A DNA stretch of 64,000 nt from Polaribacter septentrionalilitoris (GTDB lineage Bacteria > Bacteroidota > Bacteroidia > Flavobacteriales > Flavobacteriaceae), in the NCBI RefSeq assembly GCF_009832745.1, contig NZ_VRMJ01000036.1, positions 1 through 64,000 of the forward strand, written 5' to 3'. The position numbers were made by a program, and so were the translations under genes. The notes beneath the pieces are model-generated. The model was not told the origin of the DNA. It was given only the letters and a program-made list of their open reading frames with translations, and ran no database searches. Of the stretch, positions 45,661 through 53,897 are shown one piece after another (positions within the stretch are counted from its first letter, which is position 1; each line of letters starts with the position of its first letter).

Positions 45661-46998
45661 TTAAATGCTATTACCAGTTAATTTTTTATGCATTCTTATG
45701 GCATAACTATCTGACATCCTAGAAACATAACTACAAATCTGCATGATTCTATTGTACAAATTATCTGTTTCTACTTGATATTCTTTAGGTAGTAAATTCA
45801 GGACTAATTTGTCGAAATTAGATTGTGTGCCATCAAATTTATTATTTAAAGCAGTAACAAATACATCTAATAAATCTGCTATAATTCTATAACCTGCTAC
45901 TTCTTTTTCGATGACTTCTTTACTCTTGTAAATTTTATCAATACTAATTTTTATGATGTCGTTAATTTGCGCCTCATATTTACATCGATCTAATAAAGAT
46001 TTCTCAAAAGTTCCTTTTAAAATGGATTCTTCATTGGCTAAAAAGATATCAACAGCCTCATTAATTAGCACTCCAATTGCCAAAGCTCGTAAGTAACTTA
46101 CTCTATCTGTTTTATGTTGTAATGAATGGTATTTTTTAATATCAATGGTATCTTTCACCAATTTTATCATGTATTCTAAAGCAAACTCTTCTTCAATTAA
46201 ACCTAGGTTGATACCATCTTCAAAATCAATAATTGTATAACAAATGTCATCTGCAGCTTCTACCAAATACGCTAATGGATGTCTGTAAAACGATATATCT
46301 GTGGTTGATTTTTGCAGCATTCCTAAATCTTCAACCACATCTAAAAAAGCATTTTTATCATTCTGAAAAAAACCGTATTTTTTATCTACAATATGTTTGG
46401 TGGGTTGTTTTGGTAAACTTTCCTTTGGATATTTTAAAAACGCTCCAAGTGTAGCATAACTTAAACGCAAACCTCCTGAAATTCCTTCTCTGCTTTCAGT
46501 AAGGATTTTAAATCCGTTTGCATTTCCTTCAAAATCGATTAAATCTTGATACTCTTTTGGAGTTAATTGGTCTTTGTATTGTAATCCTTTTCCTGTTTTA
46601 AAATACTCTCCAATTGCCTTTTCACCAGAATGCCCAAAAGGCGGATTTCCAATATCATGCATTACAGAAGCTGCAGCTACAATGGCACCAAAATCGTTAA
46701 AAGTGTATCCAAGTTCTTTTAAATTTGGATGCTGTTCTAACAGCACTTTACCCACTCTTCTCCCTAAAGTTCTCCCAACTACAGAAACTTCTAAACTATG
46801 CGTTAAGCGTGTGTGAACAAAATCGGTTTCTGAAAGTGGAATGACTTGTGTTTTGTCTTGTAGACTTCTAAATGCCGATGAAAAGATGATTCTATCAAAA
46901 TCTACATCAAAACCCAAACGTGTTTCATCTTGAGCAATTCTTGGTCTTTTTTGGGTATCACCAAAGCGTTTTAAAGAAAGGAGTTGTTGCCAGTTCAT
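45661..46998 (-). CDS. dgt: Deoxyguanosinetriphosphate triphosphohydrolase-like protein
   Basis: 445 residues, HD-domain dNTPase. The start RFGDTQKRPRIAQDETRLGF and RTLTHS-equivalent HTRLTHSLEVS (H67) are family marks, and the HD pair is H114-D115 in VMHDIGNPPFGHSG. A later YLVEAADDICYTIIDFEDG has the second Asp. It hydrolyses dNTPs to deoxynucleosides and triphosphate, acting opposite to ribonucleotide reductase, which is encoded 2 kb upstream on the same strand. It lies 5 nt after the Na/Pi symporter gene. Confidence 0.92.
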   Translation of the reverse strand: MNWQQLLSLKRFGDTQKRPRIAQDETRLGFDVDFDRIIFSSAFRSLQDKTQVIPLSETDFVHTRLTHSLEVSVVGRTLGRRVGKVLLEQHPNLKELGYTFNDFGAIVAAASVMHDIGNPPFGHSGEKAIGEYFKTGKGLQYKDQLTPKEYQDLIDFEGNANGFKILTESREGISGGLRLSYATLGAFLKYPKESLPKQPTKHIVDKKYGFFQNDKNAFLDVVEDLGMLQKSTTDISFYRHPLAYLVEAADDICYTIIDFEDGINLGLIEEEFALEYMIKLVKDTIDIKKYHSLQHKTDRVSYLRALAIGVLINEAVDIFLANEESILKGTFEKSLLDRCKYEAQINDIIKISIDKIYKSKEVIEKEVAGYRIIADLLDVFVTALNNKFDGTQSNFDKLVLNLLPKEYQVETDNLYNRIMQICSYVSRMSDSYAIRMHKKLTGNSI

Positions 46999-47003
46999 TC
47001 TAT

Positions 47004-48764
47004 TTATTTATCGTTTTCTAAGATGACATCTTTTTCTGAATATAATAATTCTGCTACCTGAATTAATTTCTTAATCAAATCGTTAACATTTACATTATCA
47101 TTAACTAAAGATGATGCCATATCTGTAGTAATTAAGTCTTTTCTTATTAGTTTATCTAATGATTTATTATCAGAATGAATTGCATTTTTTGCTTCACTTT
47201 TTAATTTCATTAGTTTGTTAAAGTACATTTCTTTTTCTTCATTTTTCCTAAACATATAAATAACTCTTAAAACTTTGACAACCTTTTTTCTAAACTTATC
47301 ATATTCTTTTTTAATATGCTCATTATCAGATTCTAAAAACCTAGTTACATTTTTACTTAATTCTCTTGTATCTCTTATAATTTGAACCATTCTTCTATTG
47401 GCCAGTTTTATTTCTGCTAACCTATTATTTTGTGCATTGGTAAGTTTTAAATCTTGTTGGCCTTTTGTTGTGTAATGTATTATTTGTCCGTAGATATTCT
47501 TTACTTTAGTGTAATATAGATCTTCAACATCGGTTTGTATGATTTCATCAGACTTATTAATAATATCTTTTATTTTTTCATCAGATATAATATCATTTCT
47601 ATGAATACTTAATGCGTGTGCCACTATTTTAAAAATGGTGTTTTTATATAAATATTTAGATTCTTTTAAAACCGATGATATTAAAGCGCCAGGAAACTCT
47701 AAGGTAGCTGGGTTTAAAAACTTTGGTTCATCTATACCTTTGTCTTCTCTTTCTCTAAATAGTTTTAATAAGAATTTTTCTAACCTTTTAATAAACGGAA
47801 TCATTAACACAACCCCTAAAACATTAAAAATAGTATGAAATATGGCTAGTTTTAACGTATAATCTTCACTCCCAATATGTAATAATTCTGATACAGAATT
47901 GACAAGGTTAGCCAACGGAAATATAAATAATAATGCAATTAAACCTGTTGAAACATTAAAAATTAAATGGGCAATTGCCAATCTTTTACCTGCAATATTA
48001 GAACTTAAAGAACCTAAAATTGCGGTAATTGTTGTCCCTACATTTGCTCCAATAGCTAAGGCCAATGCATTTTCATATTCTATTTGTCCTGCAGCTAAAG
48101 CTGTTAAAATTAAGGCTAATGTTGCACTACTAGATTGCAGTATTGTTGTAATAACAATACCTAAACCAGCATAAATTATGGCTCCTAAATAACCTGAAAC
48201 TGCAAACTGAGTTAAATCTATATAGTCTTTAAAATAGTCAAAGCCTTCTTTCATATAATGAATACCCAAGAAGAAAAAACCTAAACCTGCTAAAACATTT
48301 CCAACTCCTTTTAAATTCGCATTCTTTTTAAACGAAAAAATAAGTCCAAAGATTAACATTGGCATTGCCAATGCAGATATTTTAATTTTTAAACCAAAAC
48401 CAGCAACCAACCAAGCTGTAGCAGTTGTACCAATATTGGCTCCAAAAATCAGCCCTAAACCTCCAGAAAGCGTTATTAAACCAGCACTTATAAATGATAT
48501 TGTAATTACAGAAACTAAAGAACTAGATTGTATTAAGGCTGTTACTAAAGCACCTGCAGTAATCCCTTTATAAAGTTTATCTGTTGCTTTTTTTAGGATG
48601 TTTTGCAGAGGACCTTTTGTAAAAACTTTAAATCCCTCTTCTAACATGATCATTCCAAATAGTAGAATGGCAACACCAGTTGCAATTGTTTTAAAATTAG
48701 GATTAAAGAATAAAATTACTGCCAAAATCAATAAAAATGTGACAAATAAAATTTTCTTTATCAT
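47004..48764 (-). CDS. Na/Pi cotransporter family protein with PhoU-like tail
   Basis: 586 residues. The N-terminal 350 residues contain two inverted NaPi repeats with the QSSS signatures: TALIQSSSLVSVITISF and TTILQSSSATLALILTA, and GANIGTTATAW/GANVGTTITAI. The remaining 230 residues are helical and PhoU-like (two rounds of Met/Lys/Glu-rich helices). It imports phosphate with sodium, or may act as a regulator of phosphate balance. No pst/pho genes are adjacent. The terminator at 48848-48873 separates it from nrdA. Confidence 0.9.
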   Translation of the reverse strand: MIKKILFVTFLLILAVILFFNPNFKTIATGVAILLFGMIMLEEGFKVFTKGPLQNILKKATDKLYKGITAGALVTALIQSSSLVSVITISFISAGLITLSGGLGLIFGANIGTTATAWLVAGFGLKIKISALAMPMLIFGLIFSFKKNANLKGVGNVLAGLGFFFLGIHYMKEGFDYFKDYIDLTQFAVSGYLGAIIYAGLGIVITTILQSSSATLALILTALAAGQIEYENALALAIGANVGTTITAILGSLSSNIAGKRLAIAHLIFNVSTGLIALLFIFPLANLVNSVSELLHIGSEDYTLKLAIFHTIFNVLGVVLMIPFIKRLEKFLLKLFREREDKGIDEPKFLNPATLEFPGALISSVLKESKYLYKNTIFKIVAHALSIHRNDIISDEKIKDIINKSDEIIQTDVEDLYYTKVKNIYGQIIHYTTKGQQDLKLTNAQNNRLAEIKLANRRMVQIIRDTRELSKNVTRFLESDNEHIKKEYDKFRKKVVKVLRVIYMFRKNEEKEMYFNKLMKLKSEAKNAIHSDNKSLDKLIRKDLITTDMASSLVNDNVNVNDLIKKLIQVAELLYSEKDVILENDK

Positions 48765-48847
48765 TTTAAAATACTATTTAAGTTTTCTTTTTTTTACTTT
48801 ATAAAGCGAATCTTGTAAACTTACATTTTATATTTCAAAAAATAAAA

Positions 48848-48873
48848 AAAGAGAAGCATTTCTGCTTCTCTTT
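48848..48873 (-). terminator. Terminator of the nrdB-nrdA operon
   Basis: AAAGAGAAGCA and TGCTTCTCTTT form an 11-bp stem around TTTC; on the minus strand a seven-T run follows. It lies 24 nt past the nrdA stop. Confidence 0.9.
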
Positions 48874-48896
48874 ATCACCTTTTAATTTAAACATGC

Positions 48897-50681
48897 TTAC
48901 CCTTCACAAGAAGCACATTCTTTCTTTTGCTTGAATTTCTGTGCAGCATTCATACTGTGCTGGTAATACATAGATTTTACGCCTAATTGCCAAGCATTAA
49001 CGTATACTTTATTTACGTCTTTAATTGGCATATCTGGATGTACCATAATATTTATAGATTGTCCTTGATCGATATGATTTTGACGGTTTGCAGCTTGATA
49101 TACAATTACATTTTGATCAATTTCTGAGTATGTTTTAAAGACATCTTTTTCATGTTCAGATAAGAAATCTAAATGTTGTACAGAACCATCATTATCACGA
49201 ATACTTCTCCAAACATCTGGTGTACTTCTTCCTTTCTCTTCTAGAAGTGCTTCTAAAATTGGGTTCTTGATTGTTGTTTTAATTTTTGCAATATCTTTTA
49301 CATATACGTTAGACCAAATTGGCTCAATTCCTTGAGAAACCTGTCCTAAAATAAATGCTGATGATGTTGTTGGAGCAATTGCGTTTAAAGTTGCATTACG
49401 TCTACCATATCCTTTTAAAATAGCTGGCTCACCATATTCTTTAGCCATATCTTCTGAAGCTTTGTAAGACTTTTCTTTAATCACCTTAAAGATTTCGTTA
49501 TTCAAATTATATGCTTCTTGACTATCAAAAGGTAACATTTTAGATTGTAATAATGAGTGCCATCCTAATGCTCCTAAACCTAATGCTCTATTGTCTTTAG
49601 CAAAATTATATGCTTTTTCCATAAAACGGAACGTAAACTGATCATCTCTATTTGGAGAATCTTTATAAGCATCTAACTTTGTAATAAACTCTTCCATCAC
49701 TGCATCTAAGAAATACGTTAATGTTTCTACAGCATCAGTATCTTTCCATTTATCATAATGCAACACGTTTATAGATGACAAACAACATACAAAAGACCAA
49801 TCATCATTAGAAGGTAACATGATTTCTGTACATAAGTTACTTGCATATATTTCTAAATTTTTGTCTTTATAAACATCTACAGTACCATTGTTGGCATTGT
49901 CTCTAAATAAGATATAAGGATATCCTATTTCACCTCTACATTGCAATACTTTTGCCCAAATACTTCTTTTTTCTACATCACCATCAATCATTTCTTGCAT
50001 CCATTGGTTCCCAACAGTTACACCATGGGTTAACTCTTGAATTGGGTTACCTTCTGTACCAATTTCTAAGAATTCTTTAATATCTGGATGATCTATTGGT
50101 AAGTATGGAGAAAAACGACCTCTTCTTACAGAACCTTGACTTACTACATCCACCATTTTCTCGAACAATTGCATAATGTGTACAGAACCAGAAGACGAAC
50201 CATTATTTTTTACTTCTGCTCCTCTTGGACGTAATTTACCAAAGTAACCTGATGTACCTCCACCTAATTTAGACATCATTCCTACTTCTGATTGAGAGAA
50301 TAAAATATCTCCCATATCATCTGCAACATGAGAACCAAAACAGCTAATTGGCAAACCTCTTCTTTTACCAAAGTTAGACCAAACTGGAGAGGCTAAAGAA
50401 TAAAATCCTTCTGCCATGTAGTTTTCAAACTTATCTGCAAAACCTGGTTTGTTTAAAATCTTTTCTGCATTCTCTGCAATCTCTCTTATTCTACTTTCTG
50501 GTGTTGCACCTTCAGTTAAATAACCAGATTCTAAGAATTTACGACTATTTTCTGTCAACCATTTGTATTCTGGCGTCTTCATTTTATCAAGAATTTCTTT
50601 TCTAGAAGAATTTCTTGCTTCAATTAATTTTTCGTGGTCTGTTTTTGATTGTTGTGCTGTTTGCTTAGTGTTTGGGTTCAT
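48897..50681 (-). CDS. nrdA: Ribonucleoside-diphosphate reductase, alpha subunit without ATP-cone
   Basis: 594 residues, about 170 fewer than E. coli NrdA because the N-terminal ATP-cone is missing. Active-site features: PISCFGSHVAD and SFVCCLSSINV (redox cysteine pair), NLCTEIMLPS with the thiyl-radical Cys284, and the C-terminal shuttle CASC (C589/C592). GGGTSGYFGKLRPRGAEV is the substrate/effector loop region. It reduces ribonucleoside diphosphates with the NrdB radical. It starts 3 nt after nrdB; the order nrdB-nrdA is the reverse of E. coli. Confidence 0.95.
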   Translation of the reverse strand: MNPNTKQTAQQSKTDHEKLIEARNSSRKEILDKMKTPEYKWLTENSRKFLESGYLTEGATPESRIREIAENAEKILNKPGFADKFENYMAEGFYSLASPVWSNFGKRRGLPISCFGSHVADDMGDILFSQSEVGMMSKLGGGTSGYFGKLRPRGAEVKNNGSSSGSVHIMQLFEKMVDVVSQGSVRRGRFSPYLPIDHPDIKEFLEIGTEGNPIQELTHGVTVGNQWMQEMIDGDVEKRSIWAKVLQCRGEIGYPYILFRDNANNGTVDVYKDKNLEIYASNLCTEIMLPSNDDWSFVCCLSSINVLHYDKWKDTDAVETLTYFLDAVMEEFITKLDAYKDSPNRDDQFTFRFMEKAYNFAKDNRALGLGALGWHSLLQSKMLPFDSQEAYNLNNEIFKVIKEKSYKASEDMAKEYGEPAILKGYGRRNATLNAIAPTTSSAFILGQVSQGIEPIWSNVYVKDIAKIKTTIKNPILEALLEEKGRSTPDVWRSIRDNDGSVQHLDFLSEHEKDVFKTYSEIDQNVIVYQAANRQNHIDQGQSINIMVHPDMPIKDVNKVYVNAWQLGVKSMYYQHSMNAAQKFKQKKECASCEG

Positions 50682-50684
50682 GGT

Positions 50685-51959
50685 TTAAAATAAATCGTCG
50701 CTAGTTATACTTTTTGTTCTTTTACTGTAGTTTATAGATCTCTTCACGAAGAAGTCTCCGTGTTTGGTTCCAATAATCTCATCGTCAAACCACTCTGTTT
50801 CAGAGAGTAATTCTTCGTCAATGTCAAATATTTTTGGTACGTCAATACTTTCTAAAGATTTGTTAAATCTGTTTTTTATAAATTCGTTAATTACCTTTTT
50901 AGGTAAAAAGTCTAATTCTCCTTTTTCGAAAATCCAATCTACTATTTTGCTTTCTGCGTAAAATGCTTCATTACACATTTCTTGAATCATCAATGTATAA
51001 TCTTCATCAAACCACTCTGGGTTTTCATCTTTTATAATTTTGATAACATCGATACCAAAATCTCCATGAATTTGTTCTTCTTTAGAAGTTGCTTCAACAA
51101 CATTAGAAATTCCTTTTAAAGCATTCTTAAATTTATTGAACGCCATGATAATTAAAAACTGAGAAAACAAAGAAACATGCTCTATAAACAATGAAAATAA
51201 CAATATAGATTCTGAATATTGTTTGTTGTCTTCGCTTTTTGAGTTTTGTAATGCCAATTCTAAATAGTTGACACGACGCATCATTACAGGATTCTTTTTT
51301 AGATTTTTAAACTCATTGTTTAATCCTAGAACCTCTAATAAATGAGAATACGCATCATGATGACGAACTTCGCTTTCTGCAAAGGTAGAACCCACAGAAC
51401 CTATTTCTGGTTTTGGCATTTTTTTATAAATATCTCCCCAAAAAGATTTTACGGCTACTTCTATTTGAGAAATTGCCAACATCGTGTTTTTTATGGCATG
51501 TTTTTCGGTTTCTGAAAGATGTGTTTTAAAATCTTGAATATCACTTGTAAAATTAAACTCAGTATGTATCCAATAAGAATGTCTAATTGCATCTACATAT
51601 TCATACAAATTAGGATACTCATAAGGTTTTAAATTAACTCTTTTTTCGAAAATATTTGTTTTTCTACTTCTCGCTTGCTCATCTCTATATAAGATGTAAG
51701 CTTTTGCCACATCACGAAAAGGACTATCCATCAATTTTACCTCTACAATATCTTGAACTTGTTCTACAGTTGGTATGTACAATGGTTCATTTAGCTTTCT
51801 TTCTAATAAAGCTCCGTTAACAATGTTAGAAATTGCAACAGCATCTTTTCTTGTACCGTTATTTACGGTATTCATTGCTTTTTCTATCGCATTTGTGATT
51901 TTTTCTAACTCAAAAGGTGTTGTTTGATAATCTCTTTTTATAATATGGGTTATTTCCAC
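50685..51959 (-). CDS. nrdB: Ribonucleoside-diphosphate reductase, beta subunit with N-terminal ATP-cone
   Basis: 424 residues. Residues 1-95 or so are an ATP-cone (ITHIIKRDYQTTPFELEKIT, VEQVQDIVEVKLMDSPFRDV), a domain that normally sits on NrdA and senses ATP/dATP. The ferritin-like radical domain follows, with metal-ligand helices in STFAESEVRHHDAYSHLLE and ATSKEEQIHGDFGIDV. This arrangement is known from Leeuwenhoekiella blandensis and related flavobacteria, where dATP inhibits through the beta subunit and the cofactor is dimanganese (class Id-like). The cofactor here is inferred only by similarity. It leads the nrdBA operon. Confidence 0.95.
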   Translation of the reverse strand: MEITHIIKRDYQTTPFELEKITNAIEKAMNTVNNGTRKDAVAISNIVNGALLERKLNEPLYIPTVEQVQDIVEVKLMDSPFRDVAKAYILYRDEQARSRKTNIFEKRVNLKPYEYPNLYEYVDAIRHSYWIHTEFNFTSDIQDFKTHLSETEKHAIKNTMLAISQIEVAVKSFWGDIYKKMPKPEIGSVGSTFAESEVRHHDAYSHLLEVLGLNNEFKNLKKNPVMMRRVNYLELALQNSKSEDNKQYSESILLFSLFIEHVSLFSQFLIIMAFNKFKNALKGISNVVEATSKEEQIHGDFGIDVIKIIKDENPEWFDEDYTLMIQEMCNEAFYAESKIVDWIFEKGELDFLPKKVINEFIKNRFNKSLESIDVPKIFDIDEELLSETEWFDDEIIGTKHGDFFVKRSINYSKRTKSITSDDLF

Positions 51960-52352
51960 GATGATAAAGTATTAAGTTAATGTTAATTTTACAGCCTAAC
52001 AAAGATTGTAATTTTTGTTTTTAAAAGAAAGTCATACTTATTCACAAAACCCTTGAAGTTTTTAACAAATTTATAGTTTTGTTAAATTTTAACCTATAAA
52101 ATTACATTTTCAATAAATTGTATATCAATTACTTACAATATTAAAATCGCTACAGCTACTATTTTTACTGACATTCTTAAAACAAGGTTTTCAATTTTAT
52201 TTTATGATGGGTTTTTTCCCTAAAAAATTAGGTAAAAAAATACACAATAAGAAAAAAAAGGTTAAACAAAACTGTTAAAAACACATCTTTTGTAAAACTT
52301 AGCATATATAAACGTACATTTGCAATATTATTAACATTTATTTATATTTAAA
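51960..52352. promoter_or_regulatory. Divergent control region of nrdBA and the cold-shock gene, with a DnaA-box-like site
   Basis: This 393-nt gene-free, very AT-rich stretch serves nrdB (leftward) and the cold-shock gene (rightward). TTATTCACA at 52038-52046 fits the relaxed DnaA-box consensus TTWTNCACA. TTATAG (52071-52076) and CTATAA (52094-52099) form a weak inverted repeat. I see no clear NrdR box pair. A short frame after the ATG at 52204 codes for only about 23 residues and is not called as a gene. Confidence 0.4.
52290..52322 (+). promoter_or_regulatory. Promoter of the cold-shock gene
   Basis: TTG (52290-52292), a 22-nt spacer and TACATTTG (52315-52322) fit the Bacteroidota promoter pattern with a slightly long spacer. 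The GTG start is 30 nt downstream. Confidence 0.6.
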
Positions 52353-52544
52353 GTGAAAAACGGAACAGTAAAATTCTTCAACGAATCTAAAGGATTTGGA
52401 TTTATAGTTGAAGATGATTCAAAAACAGAGCACTTTGTGCACGTATCTGGATTAGTAGACGAGATTAGAGAAGGTGATGCAGTAGAATTTGATCTTAAAG
52501 AAGGTAGAAAAGGTTTAAACGCAGTAGACGTTAGAGTTATCTAA
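52353..52544 (+). CDS. Cold-shock domain protein
   Basis: 63 residues, starting with GTG. The RNA-binding motifs are RNP1 in SKGFGFIVEDD and RNP2 in HFVHVSGLVD; the end GRKGLNAVDVRVI completes the OB fold. Such proteins melt RNA secondary structure and bind single-stranded nucleic acid. Compared with E. coli CspA it is a few residues shorter and carries the H-F-V-H-V variant of RNP2. The short leader lacks the long thermosensing 5' region known from E. coli. It is monocistronic, with a terminator 35 nt after the stop. Confidence 0.93.
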   Translation: MKNGTVKFFNESKGFGFIVEDDSKTEHFVHVSGLVDEIREGDAVEFDLKEGRKGLNAVDVRVI

Positions 52545-52578
52545 TAATATATTATTTAGAATTTTTTTACATAGTAAC

Positions 52579-52612
52579 AAATCGCTTAATTTATTTTAAG
52601 CGATTTTTTTTT
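52579..52612 (+). terminator. Terminator of the cold-shock gene
   Basis: AAATCGCTTAA pairs with TTAAGCGATTT around six bases and runs into a T tract reaching 52612. Confidence 0.88.
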
Positions 52613-52641
52613 GCCTTATTTTTGTAAAAACTTTCAAATCC

Positions 52642-53661
52642 ATGAAAAGCAAGTTTCCTAAGATTGTTCAAATTGCAATTATTTCTTTGTATTTAATTTT
52701 TTTAGCAGGTTCAGTTGTAAGAATGACAGGTTCTGGAATGGGTTGTCCTGATTGGCCAAAATGCTTTGGATATTATATTCCTCCAACATCAGAAGAACAA
52801 ATTACTTGGAAACCCAATACCGAGTTTAAAAAGGGTTACATTATTATAAAAGATGAAGAATTGTTTGTTGCTCAAAAAGACTTCAAAACTGCATCTCAAT
52901 TTAATGCTAACAACTGGGAAACATATACCAAACACGACTATAACATTTTTAACAAGTACCATACTTGGACAGAATACATTAACAGATTAGTTTCTGTACT
53001 GGCTGGTTTTGTCTTCTTATTTCTAATTTATGGAGCTTCTAAATTTTGGAAAACAGATAAGAGAATTCCATTATTGGCTTTTGCAGCCTTCTTTTTAATT
53101 TTATTTGAAGCTTGGTTAGGAAAAACAGTGGTAGATACAAACTTAACACCCACAATTATTACCATTCATATGGTAGTTGGTTTACTAATTATAGGACTTT
53201 TATTACAACTCAAATTTATTGTTTCTGATAAAAAACAATACAATTACAACTCGCTATTCAACAAATTATTAATTGTTTCTGTTATTTTCTCGTTGATACA
53301 AATTGCAATGGGAACTCAAGTAAGACAATTTATTGACGAACAAGTAAAACAATTGGGTTTTGAGAACAAAAATTACAGTTTATTAGACCCCAACTTTAAA
53401 TTTTACTTCCACAGATCATTTACCATTGCTATTGTTTTAGTAAACTTAGGAATGTTCTATATCAATCAAGTAAAAAAATTAGGGTATAAATTGGTAAATT
53501 GGATTGTGTTCTTAATCTTTTTAGAAACCATTACGGGAATCTTAATGTATTATGCTGAATTCCCTATGGGAACACAAGCTGTACACTTATTGTCTGGTGC
53601 CATTTTATTTGGATTGCAATTTTATTTGTGGTTGCAGAGTAGAAAGACTATTAGTACTTAA
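52642..53661 (+). CDS. ctaA: Haem A synthase (COX15/CtaA)
   Basis: 339 residues with about eight hydrophobic segments. The start LAGSVVRMTGSGMGCPDWPK is the strongly conserved first half-signature, and EAWLGKTVVDTNLTPTIITI plus HMVVGLLIIG are the haem-ligand helix regions; the second half has IQIAMGTQVRQFIDEQ and FYFHRSFTIAIVLVN. It oxidises haem O to haem A for cytochrome oxidase. The loop after TM1 (about 55-105) is longer than in Bacillus CtaA, as usual for Bacteroidota. A TATTTTTG box at 52617-52624 lies close upstream. ctaB and the oxidase genes are not nearby. Confidence 0.93.
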   Translation: MKSKFPKIVQIAIISLYLIFLAGSVVRMTGSGMGCPDWPKCFGYYIPPTSEEQITWKPNTEFKKGYIIIKDEELFVAQKDFKTASQFNANNWETYTKHDYNIFNKYHTWTEYINRLVSVLAGFVFLFLIYGASKFWKTDKRIPLLAFAAFFLILFEAWLGKTVVDTNLTPTIITIHMVVGLLIIGLLLQLKFIVSDKKQYNYNSLFNKLLIVSVIFSLIQIAMGTQVRQFIDEQVKQLGFENKNYSLLDPNFKFYFHRSFTIAIVLVNLGMFYINQVKKLGYKLVNWIVFLIFLETITGILMYYAEFPMGTQAVHLLSGAILFGLQFYLWLQSRKTIST

Positions 53662-53683
53662 TTTTTTAGCATTTTCTTAAACT

Positions 53684-53760
53684 TTCCATTTTCGATTAAC
53701 TGAAAACCGTGAGACGTCTCACCATTTTCGGTGAGGAAAAAAATACCCCATTTTCAGTGA
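53684..53760. repeat. Palindrome and CCATTTTC repeats in the ctaA downstream gap
   Basis: GTGAGACGTCTCAC (53709-53722) is a perfect 14-bp palindrome. It is set among three copies of CCATTTTC (starting near 53686, 53722 and 53748), two of them continuing GGTGAG/AGTGATT. The pattern lies between ctaA and the cassette boundary at 53868. Its role is unknown; it could be a remnant of another mobile or regulatory element. Confidence 0.6.
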
Positions 53761-53867
53761 TTGACATATTTTGTTTTTAGATGTATTTTACCCTGTAATA
53801 CTTTAAAAAAAATTGTACATCTCATCAATTAATCATGATAAAAGAACTAATTGTTTTGATATAACTA

Positions 53868-53882
53868 GTTAGCTATAATGTT
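53868..53882 (+). other. Left boundary of the cassette: GTTAGCTATAATGTT
   Basis: This 15-mer is the inverted copy (14 of 15 bases) of AACACTATAGCTAAC at 55635-55649, which begins right after the stop codon of the gene it precedes. In integron terms it would be the 5' end of the inserted cassette, following the G of the core site. The gene starts 16 nt later. Confidence 0.55.
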
Positions 53883-53897
53883 CAAGAAACATCGCAA

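Noticed and set aside
52204..52279. Short frame starting ATGATGGGTTTTTTCCC in the nrdB/cold-shock gap
   Set aside because: Codes for only about 23 residues, mostly Lys, in a poly-A region; no promoter or homologue that I recognise.
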